Notes: generated from the sequence alone by a model not told the origin. DNA of 64,000 bases from Ruminiclostridium papyrosolvens DSM 2782 (GCF_029318685.1 NZ_CP119677.1:4641001-4705000), one strand, 5' to 3'. Positions 16,960-24,875 are shown, counted from the first letter of the stretch. Made by a program: numbers and translations.

Positions 16960-17436
16960 TTAACATTCCATTCCCGGAAGTATTGAGAATTTTTCGTGAA
17001 TTTCAAAATCTTCAAAAGTAAAGTCCATATCTTCATCCAGAAATTCCGCATCTGCATCGAACTTTGTAAGTATTCCGCCGTCAACATTACAGCCCTTTAA
17101 AATAACAGTCTGCCTTGCTGCACTGGAACTCGAGTCCTCATTTGTTACCTGAATATCAAAATAGATATCCTCTCCCGTATCCTTGTATCTTGCCAGCAAA
17201 TCTCTGAAAATAGAGGTATTGTAATGGAAAGAGGCAGAGCCTGTTCCCTTCCAGCCCGTAGCCTTGTTACCCTTTCCGGTTCTGCCAAGAATAGGTACTT
17301 CACTCTTGGTTTTTTCAACCTTTGCTTCAAGTTTTATAGCCTGCATAAAATTATATCTTTTATCCCCAATAGTAACGTAACACTCTGCTAAAGATGCATT
17401 TAAAACATCCTTTCCATTCATACTCTGCATATTCAT
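16960..17436 (-). CDS. xkdM: Tail tube protein (XkdM)
   Basis: The 158-residue protein matches XkdM/DUF2001 tube proteins: MNGKDVLNASLAECYVTIGDKRYNFMQAIKLEAKVEKTKSEVPILGR, shown by its parts GKRYNFMQ-like and KSEVPILGRTGKGNKA, then GWKGTGSASFHYNTSIFRD and a beta-rich C-terminal half ending in FEDFEIHEKF. It stacks as hexameric rings to form the rigid inner tube inside the sheath. ATG at 17436 follows AAAGGAGCGG. It is directly downstream of the sheath gene, the normal order in contractile tails. Confidence 0.95.
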   Translation of the reverse strand: MNMQSMNGKDVLNASLAECYVTIGDKRYNFMQAIKLEAKVEKTKSEVPILGRTGKGNKATGWKGTGSASFHYNTSIFRDLLARYKDTGEDIYFDIQVTNEDSSSSAARQTVILKGCNVDGGILTKFDADAEFLDEDMDFTFEDFEIHEKFSILPGMEC

Positions 17437-17450
17437 CCGCTCCTTTTTTA

Positions 17451-18752
17451 TTATTGTACAACCGTAGTCATATAAAGCTGTTCCATAGAATTCATAATGG
17501 TAACAGAATCCTGAATTACAATTGCCCTTTTGCTCTCTCCCTTTGCAATAACAACATCTTCAGGCTTAAAGTTTTCTATAGCCCTTATGCTTTGAAGCTC
17601 CTGATGGTGCTTTACAACGTCATTCCAGAAGGAAATTCTTCCGGCTGCGTCATTTGGAACATTGCCGTTGTACTTAGTGTTAAACAAAACAGCAATATCG
17701 TTTGCAATCTGGTCAAGAACCCTGATTGTCTGATTTCTTCCAAAATCGCTGTTCTTGTCATCGGTATAAGCTACAAAGCTGTTGATATCCTCAAGTATAC
17801 GAATATCATCCCCAACCCTGTGAAGTATAAATTTACCTTCTGAAACAGCAGCTTCAAGCTCGCTTTGTCTGAAATCGGCATTCACGGTAAACTCACCGTC
17901 ATACACCTTGTTTGTGTTACTCTTGTTAACAGGACAGCCCGCTGACATACCTGTTACCCAGTAAACTAATTCTGACGGTGCATTTTCTCCTGCAGCCTCG
18001 TTCTGGACATTGATAATACCTTCATAATCTGATGGTGTTCTGTAAAGAACAGTCTGGAATTTAACTCCCGACTCATCCCTCATTCTTTTTGTGAACTCAA
18101 CAAAAATCTCAGTTACCTCCGGAGATGTCTCCAGACATCCAAGAGTGTTGAAGGAATAGGATTCAATTTTGTCCAGAAAACTTTGATAGTCCTCAACAGC
18201 AGCATTTGCGCCGTTGGTTCCTCCAATGAGCTGTATTCCGCTTGTTAATGCAATTTCACCCACAATAAAATCAACAAAATCATTTGGAATTAATTCAGCC
18301 ATGCTTGAAACCGTCTGGGAATCAACTCTCGTTAATCCCAAAAATGTCTGTACATCAAACTTGCCTGCATCGTTGCCATGCTGTGTAATAACAATTTTGA
18401 TATCATTTCCCCTTACTCCGGCATATTTTGCAGTAGCATATTTACATGCGGCCTTTTGCCCTTTATTGAGTTTGTAGAAATATCCTGCTCTTATGTGCCT
18501 GAACAAATCTCTCAGACCCTTTAATTTTTCATCCTTGAATTCATAACCGAAAAGCTTCAGGGAATTCTTCTGAAAGCTATCTGCTTCAACTTTGAAAACC
18601 TCTCCGTCAACGCCCCAGTCAAGAACCAGCGGCATTGCAGCATACCCCCTTTCGCTAAGAGTTGCGGTTGCCCTTGATGTGCTTACAAAATTAATGTAGC
18701 TTCCGGGTAAAACCTTGTTTTGCTTTAAAAAAGTGCCTCCTCCAAGTGCCAT
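17451..18752 (-). CDS. xkdK: Tail sheath protein (XkdK)
   Basis: This is a 433-residue contractile sheath subunit. The start ALGGGTFLKQNKVLPGSYINF is the diagnostic XkdK opening, with the PG(S/T)YINF motif. ATG at 18752 is preceded by GAAAGGTGAATTAC; a frame extending seven codons upstream is less likely. The middle contains SGIQLIGGTNG, and the C-terminal ~120 residues hold the conserved sheath domain with TDDKNSDFGRNQTIRVLDQIAND and IVIQDSVTIMNSMEQLYMTTVVQ. It makes the outer helix that shortens to drive the tube. Its presence shows that the module is a contractile (myovirus-type) tail. Confidence 0.96.
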   Translation of the reverse strand: MALGGGTFLKQNKVLPGSYINFVSTSRATATLSERGYAAMPLVLDWGVDGEVFKVEADSFQKNSLKLFGYEFKDEKLKGLRDLFRHIRAGYFYKLNKGQKAACKYATAKYAGVRGNDIKIVITQHGNDAGKFDVQTFLGLTRVDSQTVSSMAELIPNDFVDFIVGEIALTSGIQLIGGTNGANAAVEDYQSFLDKIESYSFNTLGCLETSPEVTEIFVEFTKRMRDESGVKFQTVLYRTPSDYEGIINVQNEAAGENAPSELVYWVTGMSAGCPVNKSNTNKVYDGEFTVNADFRQSELEAAVSEGKFILHRVGDDIRILEDINSFVAYTDDKNSDFGRNQTIRVLDQIANDIAVLFNTKYNGNVPNDAAGRISFWNDVVKHHQELQSIRAIENFKPEDVVIAKGESKRAIVIQDSVTIMNSMEQLYMTTVVQ

Positions 18753-18782
18753 GTAATTCACCTTTCCTTTCAAAAATTTTGT

Positions 18783-18860
18783 TTATTTAATATCAACCGT
18801 ATCAAAGAATTGAATATATAAAGCTGCTCCTTTGAAAAGGTTGGTATTTCTGAAATTGAT
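18783..18860 (-). CDS. Possible small ORF between the tail-terminator and sheath genes, no standard start codon
   Basis: The frame continues in register after the TAG stop of the upstream gene (18867–18869): two codons (Gln, Ser), then INFRNTNLFKGAALY and IQFFDTVDIK to TAA at 18783. There is no ATG, GTG or TTG. An ATC codon at 18860 lies about nine bases after AAGGAA. The composition looks protein-like (NTNLFKG, YIQFF). It may be a tiny protein with an ATC start, a read-through tail of the preceding gene, or a remnant. Confidence that it is translated is low. Confidence 0.3.
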   Translation of the reverse strand: MNFRNTNLFKGAALYIQFFDTVDIK

Positions 18861-18866
18861 GCTTTG

Positions 18867-19349
18867 CTATTCCTTTTTAAGTCCGCCTTCCACAGCTATA
18901 TTTTCCATAGGCTCCTCTGACTGTGTTTCCTTATAAACATAGAAATTGTAATTTACGTAAAAAAGCAGTACACCCTCAACAACCTCACAACTCATTTTGG
19001 AGCCTCTGAACATGTCAGCTTCCATAAAAACAGACTCCAGTGTGTCGTATAAACGGTCAGCAACCTGACAAATTTCTGTATTTTTGTTTACCTTTGAAGG
19101 ACAATACTTAATAGTGAAACGCTGCTCTCTGTAGTATCTCTTGCCTGTTATCTGTTTCTGACTGAAATTATTAAGAGAAACAAAAAAGCAAGGTGCTGTC
19201 AGCCCCTGCTCTGCCTCTTCTTTGTATACTGCAATAGAATTTCCGAAATCCCGGGTTAACTTAGCTGCAATTGCATCAATCACTTCAATAAGAATAAAAA
19301 TCCCTCCTTTACTGTTTGAATCATAATAAACATTTAAATTCCCCCTCAC
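18867..19349 (-). CDS. Tail terminator-like protein (DUF6838/XkdJ-position)
   Basis: The conserved part starts about IEVIDAIAAKLTRDFGNSIAVYKEEAEQGL and contains PCFFVSLNNFSQKQITGKRYYRE-type strands, matching small phage tail proteins that cap the tube next to the sheath gene. The start is unusual. The open frame reaches a GTG at 19349 without a useful RBS, while a strong GGAGGG lies inside the frame at 19307–19302, followed at six bases by ATT (19295) rather than ATG. True translation may begin at that ATT, giving about 142 residues. It is the first structural gene of the tail operon after the regulator. Confidence 0.75.
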   Translation of the reverse strand: MRGNLNVYYDSNSKGGIFILIEVIDAIAAKLTRDFGNSIAVYKEEAEQGLTAPCFFVSLNNFSQKQITGKRYYREQRFTIKYCPSKVNKNTEICQVADRLYDTLESVFMEADMFRGSKMSCEVVEGVLLFYVNYNFYVYKETQSEEPMENIAVEGGLKKE

Positions 19350-19444
19350 TTTTAAAGAACAAAAAAGGAACCGGAAAAATTTATCCGCTCCCCACTTAAC
19401 TTAAAGTTCCTTTTGAAATATTTTGTTATCTCTTTTTACAAATA

Positions 19445-19900
19445 CTATTTTACATCATATATACTGGTATTGGTTGGTATTGTTTTTAGAAATTTATCAT
19501 GTTTTTTTCTTACGGTCTCCCATGAGTAACTCATACATTCTCCTGTCTGCTCCCAAGTCAATCCGTCTATGTAGCGATAAACCATTATCTGTCTTACGGT
19601 ACTGTCCTCAATACTATCTATAAATTCATAGGCTTTGTTGATTTTTTCCATAAGACTCTGTGTCTTTAACCTTATTCTTACTCCGATTTCATTTCTCTCT
19701 TTAATACATTCCTCAGACATTTCCTCCCGGCCTGTAATTGTAAAGGACTTTGGCAAATATGGGAACTGTGCCATACTTCCTCTTACCTTGTCAGTTACAA
19801 TCGTCTCGTTGTCCCCGTAGCTCAAATCCAGAAGTTTTTCATTTAGCTGCTTTATTTCTTTCTTTAGCTTAATTATCTGACTTAATTCTTCTTTTATCAT
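19445..19900 (-). CDS. Sigma-70 region-4-like / ArpU-RinA-type late regulator
   Basis: The 151-residue protein has an N-terminal coiled coil (LSQIIKLKKEIKQLNEKLL) and a C-terminal helix-turn-helix like sigma region 4 or RinA/ArpU activators: YEFIDSIEDSTVRQIMVYRYIDGLTWEQTGECM, then SWETVRKKHDKFL as the recognition helix. Such proteins switch on late phage operons. The start follows AAAGGAGAGTATT. It is the first gene of the leftward tail transcript and lies opposite the Xre repressor, with operator-like repeats in between. That position makes it the likely activator of tail production. Confidence 0.75.
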   Translation of the reverse strand: MIKEELSQIIKLKKEIKQLNEKLLDLSYGDNETIVTDKVRGSMAQFPYLPKSFTITGREEMSEECIKERNEIGVRIRLKTQSLMEKINKAYEFIDSIEDSTVRQIMVYRYIDGLTWEQTGECMSYSWETVRKKHDKFLKTIPTNTSIYDVK

Positions 19901-19938
19901 AATACTCTCCTTTTATATATAATCCTTTTGCGACTCTA

Positions 19939-20095
19939 TTCCCATTCGGGAACAAGTTATTTAAAATAAATCTATATTTTAATGTACTCAATATAATATT
20001 GTCTCTTATTGGGAACAATAAAATAATAACACCACCATTTACCAATGTCAATAAAAAATCTCCATATGGAAAATAAAATTTGCATTCGGGAACAA
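19939..20095. promoter_or_regulatory. Three operator-like repeats in the regulator/repressor intergenic region
   Basis: The motif ATT(C)GGGAACAA occurs three times in the same orientation, at 19944–19955, 20008–20018 and 20084–20095. The first lies within the palindrome TTCCC-ATTC-GGGAA (19939–19952). The third lies in the spacer of the repressor's own promoter. The spacings are 64 and 76 bp. These are likely Xre repressor sites that control both directions. Confidence 0.65.
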
Positions 20096-20107
20096 AAGTT
20101 GTATAAT
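20079..20107 (+). promoter_or_regulatory. Promoter of the Xre repressor gene
   Basis: TTTGCA (20079–20084), a 17-bp spacer and TATAAT (20102–20107). The spacer holds the third GGGAACAA motif, which implies autoregulation. Confidence 0.7.
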
Positions 20108-20140
20108 ATAATTGTTACGACTTACGCAGGAGGGTTTAAC

Positions 20141-20467
20141 ATGGCATCAGTCAATGAAAGAATAAAAGAACTGAGAACATCTCTGGGTTTTTCAGTTGAT
20201 GAATTTGCTAAAATACTTGGTATTCATAGAAGTTCTGTTTATAGATATGAAGGAGAAAATGAAAAAGAGACTAGAGATGTGCCTTTGAGTCTGGCTATAT
20301 TAATTTCCGAAAAATTCAATGTAAGCCTTGATTGGCTTGGAGGACTAACCGATACAAAACAGCCGGAACTAAGTGTAAAGGAGCTAACAGAAGTGTATGC
20401 TTCTCTAAATGAGGAAGCCAAAAAAGAATTATTCAATTATGCAAAATATTTAAAAAGTAGGGCATAA
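20141..20467 (+). CDS. Xre-family repressor of the tail module
   Basis: The 108-residue protein has an N-terminal HTH_3 domain (NERIKELRTSLGFSVDEFAKILG, then IHRSSVYRYEGE as recognition helix) and a helical C-terminal end (LSVKELTEVYASLNEEAKKE). ATG at 20141 follows GCAGGAGGGTTTAAC. It lacks the peptidase domain of CI/LexA-like repressors, so induction would need another factor or proteolysis. It is divergent from the late regulator, with three shared operator-like repeats between them, as in phage immunity regions. Confidence 0.85.
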   Translation: MASVNERIKELRTSLGFSVDEFAKILGIHRSSVYRYEGENEKETRDVPLSLAILISEKFNVSLDWLGGLTDTKQPELSVKELTEVYASLNEEAKKELFNYAKYLKSRA

Positions 20468-20560
20468 AAAAATAGAATTAATCCACTGTACGAAACATTT
20501 TTATCATAACGGAATAGGATGTAGTAGACATAAAATATTTATTTTAAAGGAGACTAAATT

Positions 20561-22087
20561 ATGCCTACGCCGTTAGAAACTGCAATACAAAAAGGTATTG
20601 AATGGCTTGTAAGCAAACAAAACATTAATGGCTCGTGGGGGGCAACATATCCCGTTTCCACTTCAAGCCTTATACTTTTAAAACTTGAAAGCTACGCAAG
20701 AGAACAAGGCCTTTCACCTTTTGATGATAAATATATTTATAAAAATAATGTGATAAGCGGCTTGAATTTCATATTCGAAAATACAAAAGTAGATGTCAAC
20801 GGGTTATACTATCAAGATGGGACTTATATAAACTACACAACAGGCGTTGCCTTATCCGCAATATGTGCTAACACTGAACCTGACAGGGTCATAAGCGCAT
20901 CAAATCCTGCCGTGAATGGTCTGACCTATAAACAGGTTGCGCAAAAAGTTGTAGATTATCTCGCCTTTACCCAACAGGATATTGGAGAAAGAAAGGGCGG
21001 ATGGTCATATTCAAAAGGTTTTGTACCAGATAACTCTAACTCCGGTTATGTAACTTTAGGCCTCGAATTTGCACTAGATCCCATTTACAATTTTGCATGC
21101 AGTATTCCTGATAGTACCATAAGCAACCTTAACGATTGGATAGATTTTATACAGAATACTAATGGAGGTTCAGGTTACCAGCTCCCCAATCAATGGGTAA
21201 ATATTCTGAAAACCGGCAATCTCATACTGGAAATGAATATTTGTGCAGATCCTTTGTCAAGTGCCAGACTGAAAAAGGCAACAACATATATTGCAGACAA
21301 CTGGACTGCCTCTGTATGCCTAGTGGACTGTGCAGGATGGAACAGCAGCCCTGCTGATTATCAGGCTACCTTTACAACCATGAAAGGTCTTACCTCTTAT
21401 GGAATAGACATAATAACAACGAGTACCGATGTTGATATTGATTGGTTTGCTGATATGTCTACGGTTATAATAAACCAGCAGCTTCCTGACGGTTCCTGGC
21501 CCAGAAGTCAGTGGGATCAAGAACAGGACGCTCTGTTATCTGCGGTCTGGGCCTTGCTAACACTTGAAAAAGTTGTACTGCCTCCCAGCGAATCCAAAAT
21601 ACCTTATATTGATAATATAACTGCCATATCAAGTGAAATTAGTTTTCCAATGGATTTAAGCAAAACCGTTGAAGTACAGGGAGAAATCAAGCTCTTTGCT
21701 TACAAATATACTCAAAACGAAAGTGAAAATATCCCCGGTACAAAACCGAGTAAAGGTGACGATGTAGCTTTTGCTCTGTTATTCGGCAATTATGGTGAAT
21801 TTCCATATGCAGCTCCGGCTGGAAAACCAACCGTAGAAGATACTCTTAATGTTCAAAGTCCTGCAAGTTTAAAGCTAATGAGTTTGTCATTGAATGACAA
21901 CCTGAGATTGTTCAACGTTACCGATAATAAGTTAGTCAGTCTCGGTGATATGTTCCTTGGTGGAATTATATATAAACTGCAAGTGCAAAAATTGATTTCA
22001 GGAACGGCTGACCAATATGAGGCGGATTTTGATTTACCTGCTAACTCTATATACAGCGTTGCTATGTTGTTACAGGTAGAATTTTAG
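20561..22087 (+). CDS. Alpha/alpha-toroid protein (prenyltransferase/squalene-oxidase repeat) with beta C-terminal domain
   Basis: The protein has 508 residues. Residues 1–340 contain repeated QW-type motifs: WLVSKQNINGSWG at 14, GGWSYSKG near 145, GGSGYQLPNQW near 205 and INQQLPDGSWPRSQWDQEQDALLSAVWALLTLE near 305. These build a double ring of helices as in squalene-hopene cyclases, protein prenyltransferases and thioester-containing proteins. I see no clear class II DXDD acid motif, so cyclase activity is uncertain. The last ~150 residues are beta-rich (VEVQGEIKLFAYKYT, PSKGDDVAFALLFGNYGEFP) and unassigned. There is no signal peptide. It follows the repressor by 93 bp and has its own AAAGGAGACTAAATT site. 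It ends before a bidirectional terminator. The function is unknown. Confidence 0.65.
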   Translation: MPTPLETAIQKGIEWLVSKQNINGSWGATYPVSTSSLILLKLESYAREQGLSPFDDKYIYKNNVISGLNFIFENTKVDVNGLYYQDGTYINYTTGVALSAICANTEPDRVISASNPAVNGLTYKQVAQKVVDYLAFTQQDIGERKGGWSYSKGFVPDNSNSGYVTLGLEFALDPIYNFACSIPDSTISNLNDWIDFIQNTNGGSGYQLPNQWVNILKTGNLILEMNICADPLSSARLKKATTYIADNWTASVCLVDCAGWNSSPADYQATFTTMKGLTSYGIDIITTSTDVDIDWFADMSTVIINQQLPDGSWPRSQWDQEQDALLSAVWALLTLEKVVLPPSESKIPYIDNITAISSEISFPMDLSKTVEVQGEIKLFAYKYTQNESENIPGTKPSKGDDVAFALLFGNYGEFPYAAPAGKPTVEDTLNVQSPASLKLMSLSLNDNLRLFNVTDNKLVSLGDMFLGGIIYKLQVQKLISGTADQYEADFDLPANSIYSVAMLLQVEF

Positions 22088-22130
22088 TCCTTTTCAATTA
22101 TTATTTATATTTTGGGACATAAATAAAGAA

Positions 22131-22156
22131 TTGAGATATAATCTCAATCCTTTATT
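22131..22156. terminator. Bidirectional terminator between the toroid gene and tRNA-Leu
   Basis: ATTGAGA pairs with TCTCAAT around TATAA, with A/T-rich flanks on both sides. It serves the minus-strand tRNA-Leu and probably also the plus-strand gene that ends at 22087. Confidence 0.75.
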
Positions 22157-22245
22157 TGGTGCCGAAGACCGGAATCGAACCGGTACGGGAGGTTAGTCCC
22201 GCAGGATTTTAAGTCCTGTGCGTCTGCCAGTTCCGCCACTTCGGC
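22157..22245 (-). tRNA. tRNA-Leu (UAA)
   Basis: The tRNA is 89 nt including the encoded CCA (22157–22159). The anticodon loop is CTTAAAA in a CAGGA/TCCTG stem, giving anticodon UAA. The long variable arm typical of class II tRNAs (Leu/Ser) is present, as is the T-loop GGTTCGATTCC. Confidence 0.95.
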
Positions 22246-22338
22246 ATATCAAAATCAACCGGCGACTAGCTTATTATAATACTATATCATGTCAGGTGTC
22301 AACACCTATTTGTCCAAATTTTTAATTAGTCATCCAGT

Positions 22339-22770
22339 TTAGTATTGTGCAGACTTTCTATATCCACTGCTGCCGCGTTTGGATTCAACACTTTTTTTCA
22401 GGTCATGCAATTTCTCATCGCTGTCCTTCATAAACTTTGCCAAACGGTCTTCAAAGGAAGCGTTAGATGAACTGTTTTTCCCTGAGTTCCAGTCAACTTC
22501 TACCGGCGGTCTGGATTTAACTATAGTTGGGTTTTCTTCCATAGCTTTTTTAATTGACAGGCTTACCTTACCATTTGTATCAATAGATAAAATCTTTACT
22601 TTTACCATCTGATTTTCTTTAAGATGAGCACTGACATCTTTGACGTATTCTTGAGCTACTTCAGAAATGTGAACGAGTCCTGTTTTTCCTTCGGGTAATT
22701 GGACAAATGCCCCAAATGCTGTAATTCCAGTCACTTTACCCTCAACTATCTTACCTACTTCAAGTGGCAT
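22339..22770 (-). CDS. yabR: S1-domain RNA-binding protein (YabR-like)
   Basis: This 143-residue protein starts at ATG 22770, after GAGGAGGATTTCTTATTTT. Residues 1–75 are one S1 OB-fold: VGKIVEGKVTGITAFGAFVQLPEGKTGLVHISEVA, then VKVKILSIDTNGKVSLSIKKA. The remainder is a low-complexity Ser/Lys-rich tail. It is the last gene of the mazG–yabR block, the same order as in Bacillus subtilis, where YabR follows divIC. Its likely role is RNA or ribosome binding; the exact function is not settled in the family. An upstream open stretch adds 22 hydrophobic residues but has no RBS. Confidence 0.88.
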   Translation of the reverse strand: MPLEVGKIVEGKVTGITAFGAFVQLPEGKTGLVHISEVAQEYVKDVSAHLKENQMVKVKILSIDTNGKVSLSIKKAMEENPTIVKSRPPVEVDWNSGKNSSSNASFEDRLAKFMKDSDEKLHDLKKSVESKRGSSGYRKSAQY

Positions 22771-22889
22771 AAAATAAGAAATCCTCCTCAACAACAGCCA
22801 TAGATAAGCAATCACAATGTACAAAATATTGTACATTGCATAAAAGCAATTCGATTATATATCATATAATATAATCCGTCAAGCAATAG

Positions 22890-23168
22890 TTACTTATTGG
22901 TGTCTATGTAAATTTTCTCACCATCTTTAACATACCCAAGCTTATCTCTTGCAATCTTTTCAGCAAACTCCTCTGTATTTATTAGAGACTTCTGTTTCTC
23001 CAACTGCTGTTTTTTTACTTCCTCAGAATGAATATTTGCCTTCAAAGAAGATACCTTTAAATTACCTATATCCAGCAACGTCTGTTGATGATATACGGTA
23101 TACCCAAAGTAGCAGATAGCAGCGATTAATAAAAATGTCCATACAGTGAATTTCTTTTGTTTCTTCAT
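22890..23168 (-). CDS. divIC: Septum formation initiator DivIC/FtsB-type
   Basis: The 92-residue bitopic membrane protein has a basic start (MKKQKKF), one transmembrane helix (FLLIAAICYFGYTVY, residues 12–26), and an extracytoplasmic coiled coil (LKVSSLKANIHSEEVKKQQLEKQ). The conserved FAEKIARDKLGYVKDGEKIYI ending is the DivIC/FtsB signature. It stabilises the FtsL–DivIB division complex. It lies between yabQ and yabR, as in other Firmicutes. It is slightly shorter than the Bacillus protein. Confidence 0.92.
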   Translation of the reverse strand: MKKQKKFTVWTFLLIAAICYFGYTVYHQQTLLDIGNLKVSSLKANIHSEEVKKQQLEKQKSLINTEEFAEKIARDKLGYVKDGEKIYIDTNK

Positions 23169-23244
23169 TGTCTTTCCTCGTAAGATATAATGATTGATAT
23201 GTTTATTTGTTATATTCTATATGTCGGCTAAAACTCCTTCTTGA

Positions 23245-23784
23245 TTAAGTCTTTTTTCGAACTTTTCTTTTAAATCTGCTCCAAAGCTTTACCTTTTTAA
23301 GTCTGCCGATTGCCACTCCTTTTGCCTTACGAGCTGCTTTTCCAAAAAGCCCGAATAATAGTCTGCCCAATTTCCCAAAACAGCCTCCTATAAACCTTAA
23401 CGGTACCGATAAAATTTTAAATATTAATCTGAAAGGATAAGTTACTACCTTCCAAATGAAAAGTAATACTTTCTTTATAAAGTTAATAATCATCATTGAA
23501 GAGGCAATTACAAGCCTGCTAAAAACAGACAAATATAATGTAACTCCAAGTATATTTCCCAGAAATATAAAACCTCTCATCTGTCCGTCGTTACTGTTAT
23601 ATACGGTTAAAAAGACTATTATTGCAGACAGCAGCCAGTAGATTATGTCCTCTATACTTAGTATTACAACATTTGTCTTAATCGCTCTTCTTTTTATTCT
23701 TAAAACATCATATAAAAAAGCTATAATTACACCGGCCAAAACGGCATAAAAAAATATGTATACCTGTTCAACAATTAAACTCAT
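23245..23784 (-). CDS. yabQ: Spore cortex biosynthesis protein YabQ
   Basis: This 179-residue membrane protein has about four hydrophobic segments (IFFYAVLAGVIIAFLYDVLRI, IYWLLSAIIVFLTVY, FIFLGNILGVTLYLS and FIKKVLLFIWKV) followed by a strongly basic C-terminal tail. AGVIIAFLYDVLR is the YabQ motif. It is needed for spore cortex formation in the mother cell. It starts 24 bp after yabP ends; the pair is sigma-E controlled in Bacillus, though no such promoter was identified here. Confidence 0.9.
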   Translation of the reverse strand: MSLIVEQVYIFFYAVLAGVIIAFLYDVLRIKRRAIKTNVVILSIEDIIYWLLSAIIVFLTVYNSNDGQMRGFIFLGNILGVTLYLSVFSRLVIASSMMIINFIKKVLLFIWKVVTYPFRLIFKILSVPLRFIGGCFGKLGRLLFGLFGKAARKAKGVAIGRLKKVKLWSRFKRKVRKKT

Positions 23785-23807
23785 TAGCTACCACAAGCCT
23801 TTATATA

Positions 23808-24092
23808 TTATTTAAACATTTTACCGAAAAAGGACTTAGACTTGCCGGTTTCTCCATCACTGTATTCAAGTGAGAAAATATCTCCATCTACAACAAGCTC
23901 ATTGGAATCAAGGTTCAGTTTGTTAATATGCAGTTCTGTCCCCCGGATAATAAGAACACCTAAATCAGTTACAGCTATAATGCTTTCTTCATTAAAGCTT
24001 TCTACGTCAACTACACCGGTCACGCATAACTTCTCCCTGTTATCAAGGGTTATGGTCTGCTTCATAGGTGTTACAGTCTTTTTCTCTTCCAT
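23808..24092 (-). CDS. yabP: Sporulation protein YabP
   Basis: The 94-residue protein of the YabP/YqfC family contains ITLDNREKLCVTGVVDVESFNEESI and LGVLIIRGTELHINKLNLDSNELVVDG, the family's core strands. It is a small beta-rich factor acting early in the mother cell during spore development. It forms a pair with yabQ downstream. The start follows AGGGAGGCTGGATTT. Confidence 0.92.
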   Translation of the reverse strand: MEEKKTVTPMKQTITLDNREKLCVTGVVDVESFNEESIIAVTDLGVLIIRGTELHINKLNLDSNELVVDGDIFSLEYSDGETGKSKSFFGKMFK

Positions 24093-24222
24093 AAATCCAG
24101 CCTCCCTATTGTATCTTGCATGAATCCCATTAATTATATATGCCTGTACAACATGAAAAAGAACATTAAAAAAGGATTTAATCCCCCCTGTGACAGTTGA
24201 TTAAACCCTTTATATTTAACAC

Positions 24223-24462
24223 TTATTTTAACATGTACATTTCCTTTGCATCATCTTTTGCAACATGTTCGGTTATACGTGTTATTTCTATTTTAGTTAT
24301 GTTGTTTCCAAATTGAATTTCAACTATATCCCCAACTTTTACTTCTGAGCCCGGCTTGGCTGCTCTGTCATTTATCTTAACACGCCCCTGCTCACAAACC
24401 TCATTGGCTACTGTACGCCTTTTTATAAGTCTGCTCACCTTCAAGTATTTGTCTATTCTCAT
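24223..24462 (-). CDS. rqcP: S4-domain RNA-binding protein RqcP (YabO/Hsp15 family)
   Basis: The 79-residue S4 domain reads MRIDKYLKVSRLIKRRTVANE, then GRVKINDRAAKPGSEVKVGDIVEI, with the conserved Arg, Lys and Asn residues. In Firmicutes RqcP works with RqcH at stalled 50S subunits to add C-terminal alanine tails. ATG at 24462 has GGAGGGTCAAA immediately before it; five more upstream codons lack an RBS. It lies between hup and yabP, as in Bacillus. Confidence 0.92.
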   Translation of the reverse strand: MRIDKYLKVSRLIKRRTVANEVCEQGRVKINDRAAKPGSEVKVGDIVEIQFGNNITKIEITRITEHVAKDDAKEMYMLK

Positions 24463-24563
24463 TTTGACCCTCCACATTTCTGATATGTATACATATTCGT
24501 AAAAGGAAATACAAGTTCAACGGAGGGAAGCGACTTTGCTCCCCTTGCTGAAACTTGCCGATA

Positions 24564-24839
24564 CTATTTGTTAATCATTTCCTTTAAGTCTTTGCCAGCC
24601 TTAAATACAGGAGCTTTGCTCTCCGGAATATTTATTTCTTCCATTGTCTGCGGGTTTCTGCCTTTCCTGGCTGCTCTTTGTTTTACTTCGAATGATCCAA
24701 AGCCAATAAGCTGAACCTTGTCCCCACTGGTTAACGCTTCTTCAACGCTTTCCAGCATTGCATTTAAAGCTTTATCTGAGTCTTTTTTTGAAAGGCCTGA
24801 CTTCTCTGCCATTTTGTCTACCAATTCCGATTTATTCAT
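24564..24839 (-). CDS. hup: HU DNA-binding protein
   Basis: This 91-residue HU protein carries all the family marks: NKSELVDKMAEKSGLSKKD helices, VQLIGFGSFEVKQRAARKGRNPQT (the beta-arm with the conserved GRNP) and a KAGKDLKEMINK end. It bends and packs DNA and is abundant in the nucleoid. It lies between mazG and rqcP, a common clostridial order. Start follows GGGAGGAATTACTA. Confidence 0.97.
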   Translation of the reverse strand: MNKSELVDKMAEKSGLSKKDSDKALNAMLESVEEALTSGDKVQLIGFGSFEVKQRAARKGRNPQTMEEINIPESKAPVFKAGKDLKEMINK

Positions 24840-24875
24840 TAGTAATTCCTCCCATTTGGTTACTACACTATGATT

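Noticed and set aside
19939-20095. CRISPR array
   Set aside because: There are only three short motifs of about 11–12 bp with unequal spacing and no Cas genes. They fit operators instead. No CRISPR array was seen anywhere in the window.
7196-20467. Complete prophage
   Set aside because: No integrase, terminase, portal, capsid, replication genes or attachment-site repeats were seen, only tail, lysis and regulator genes.
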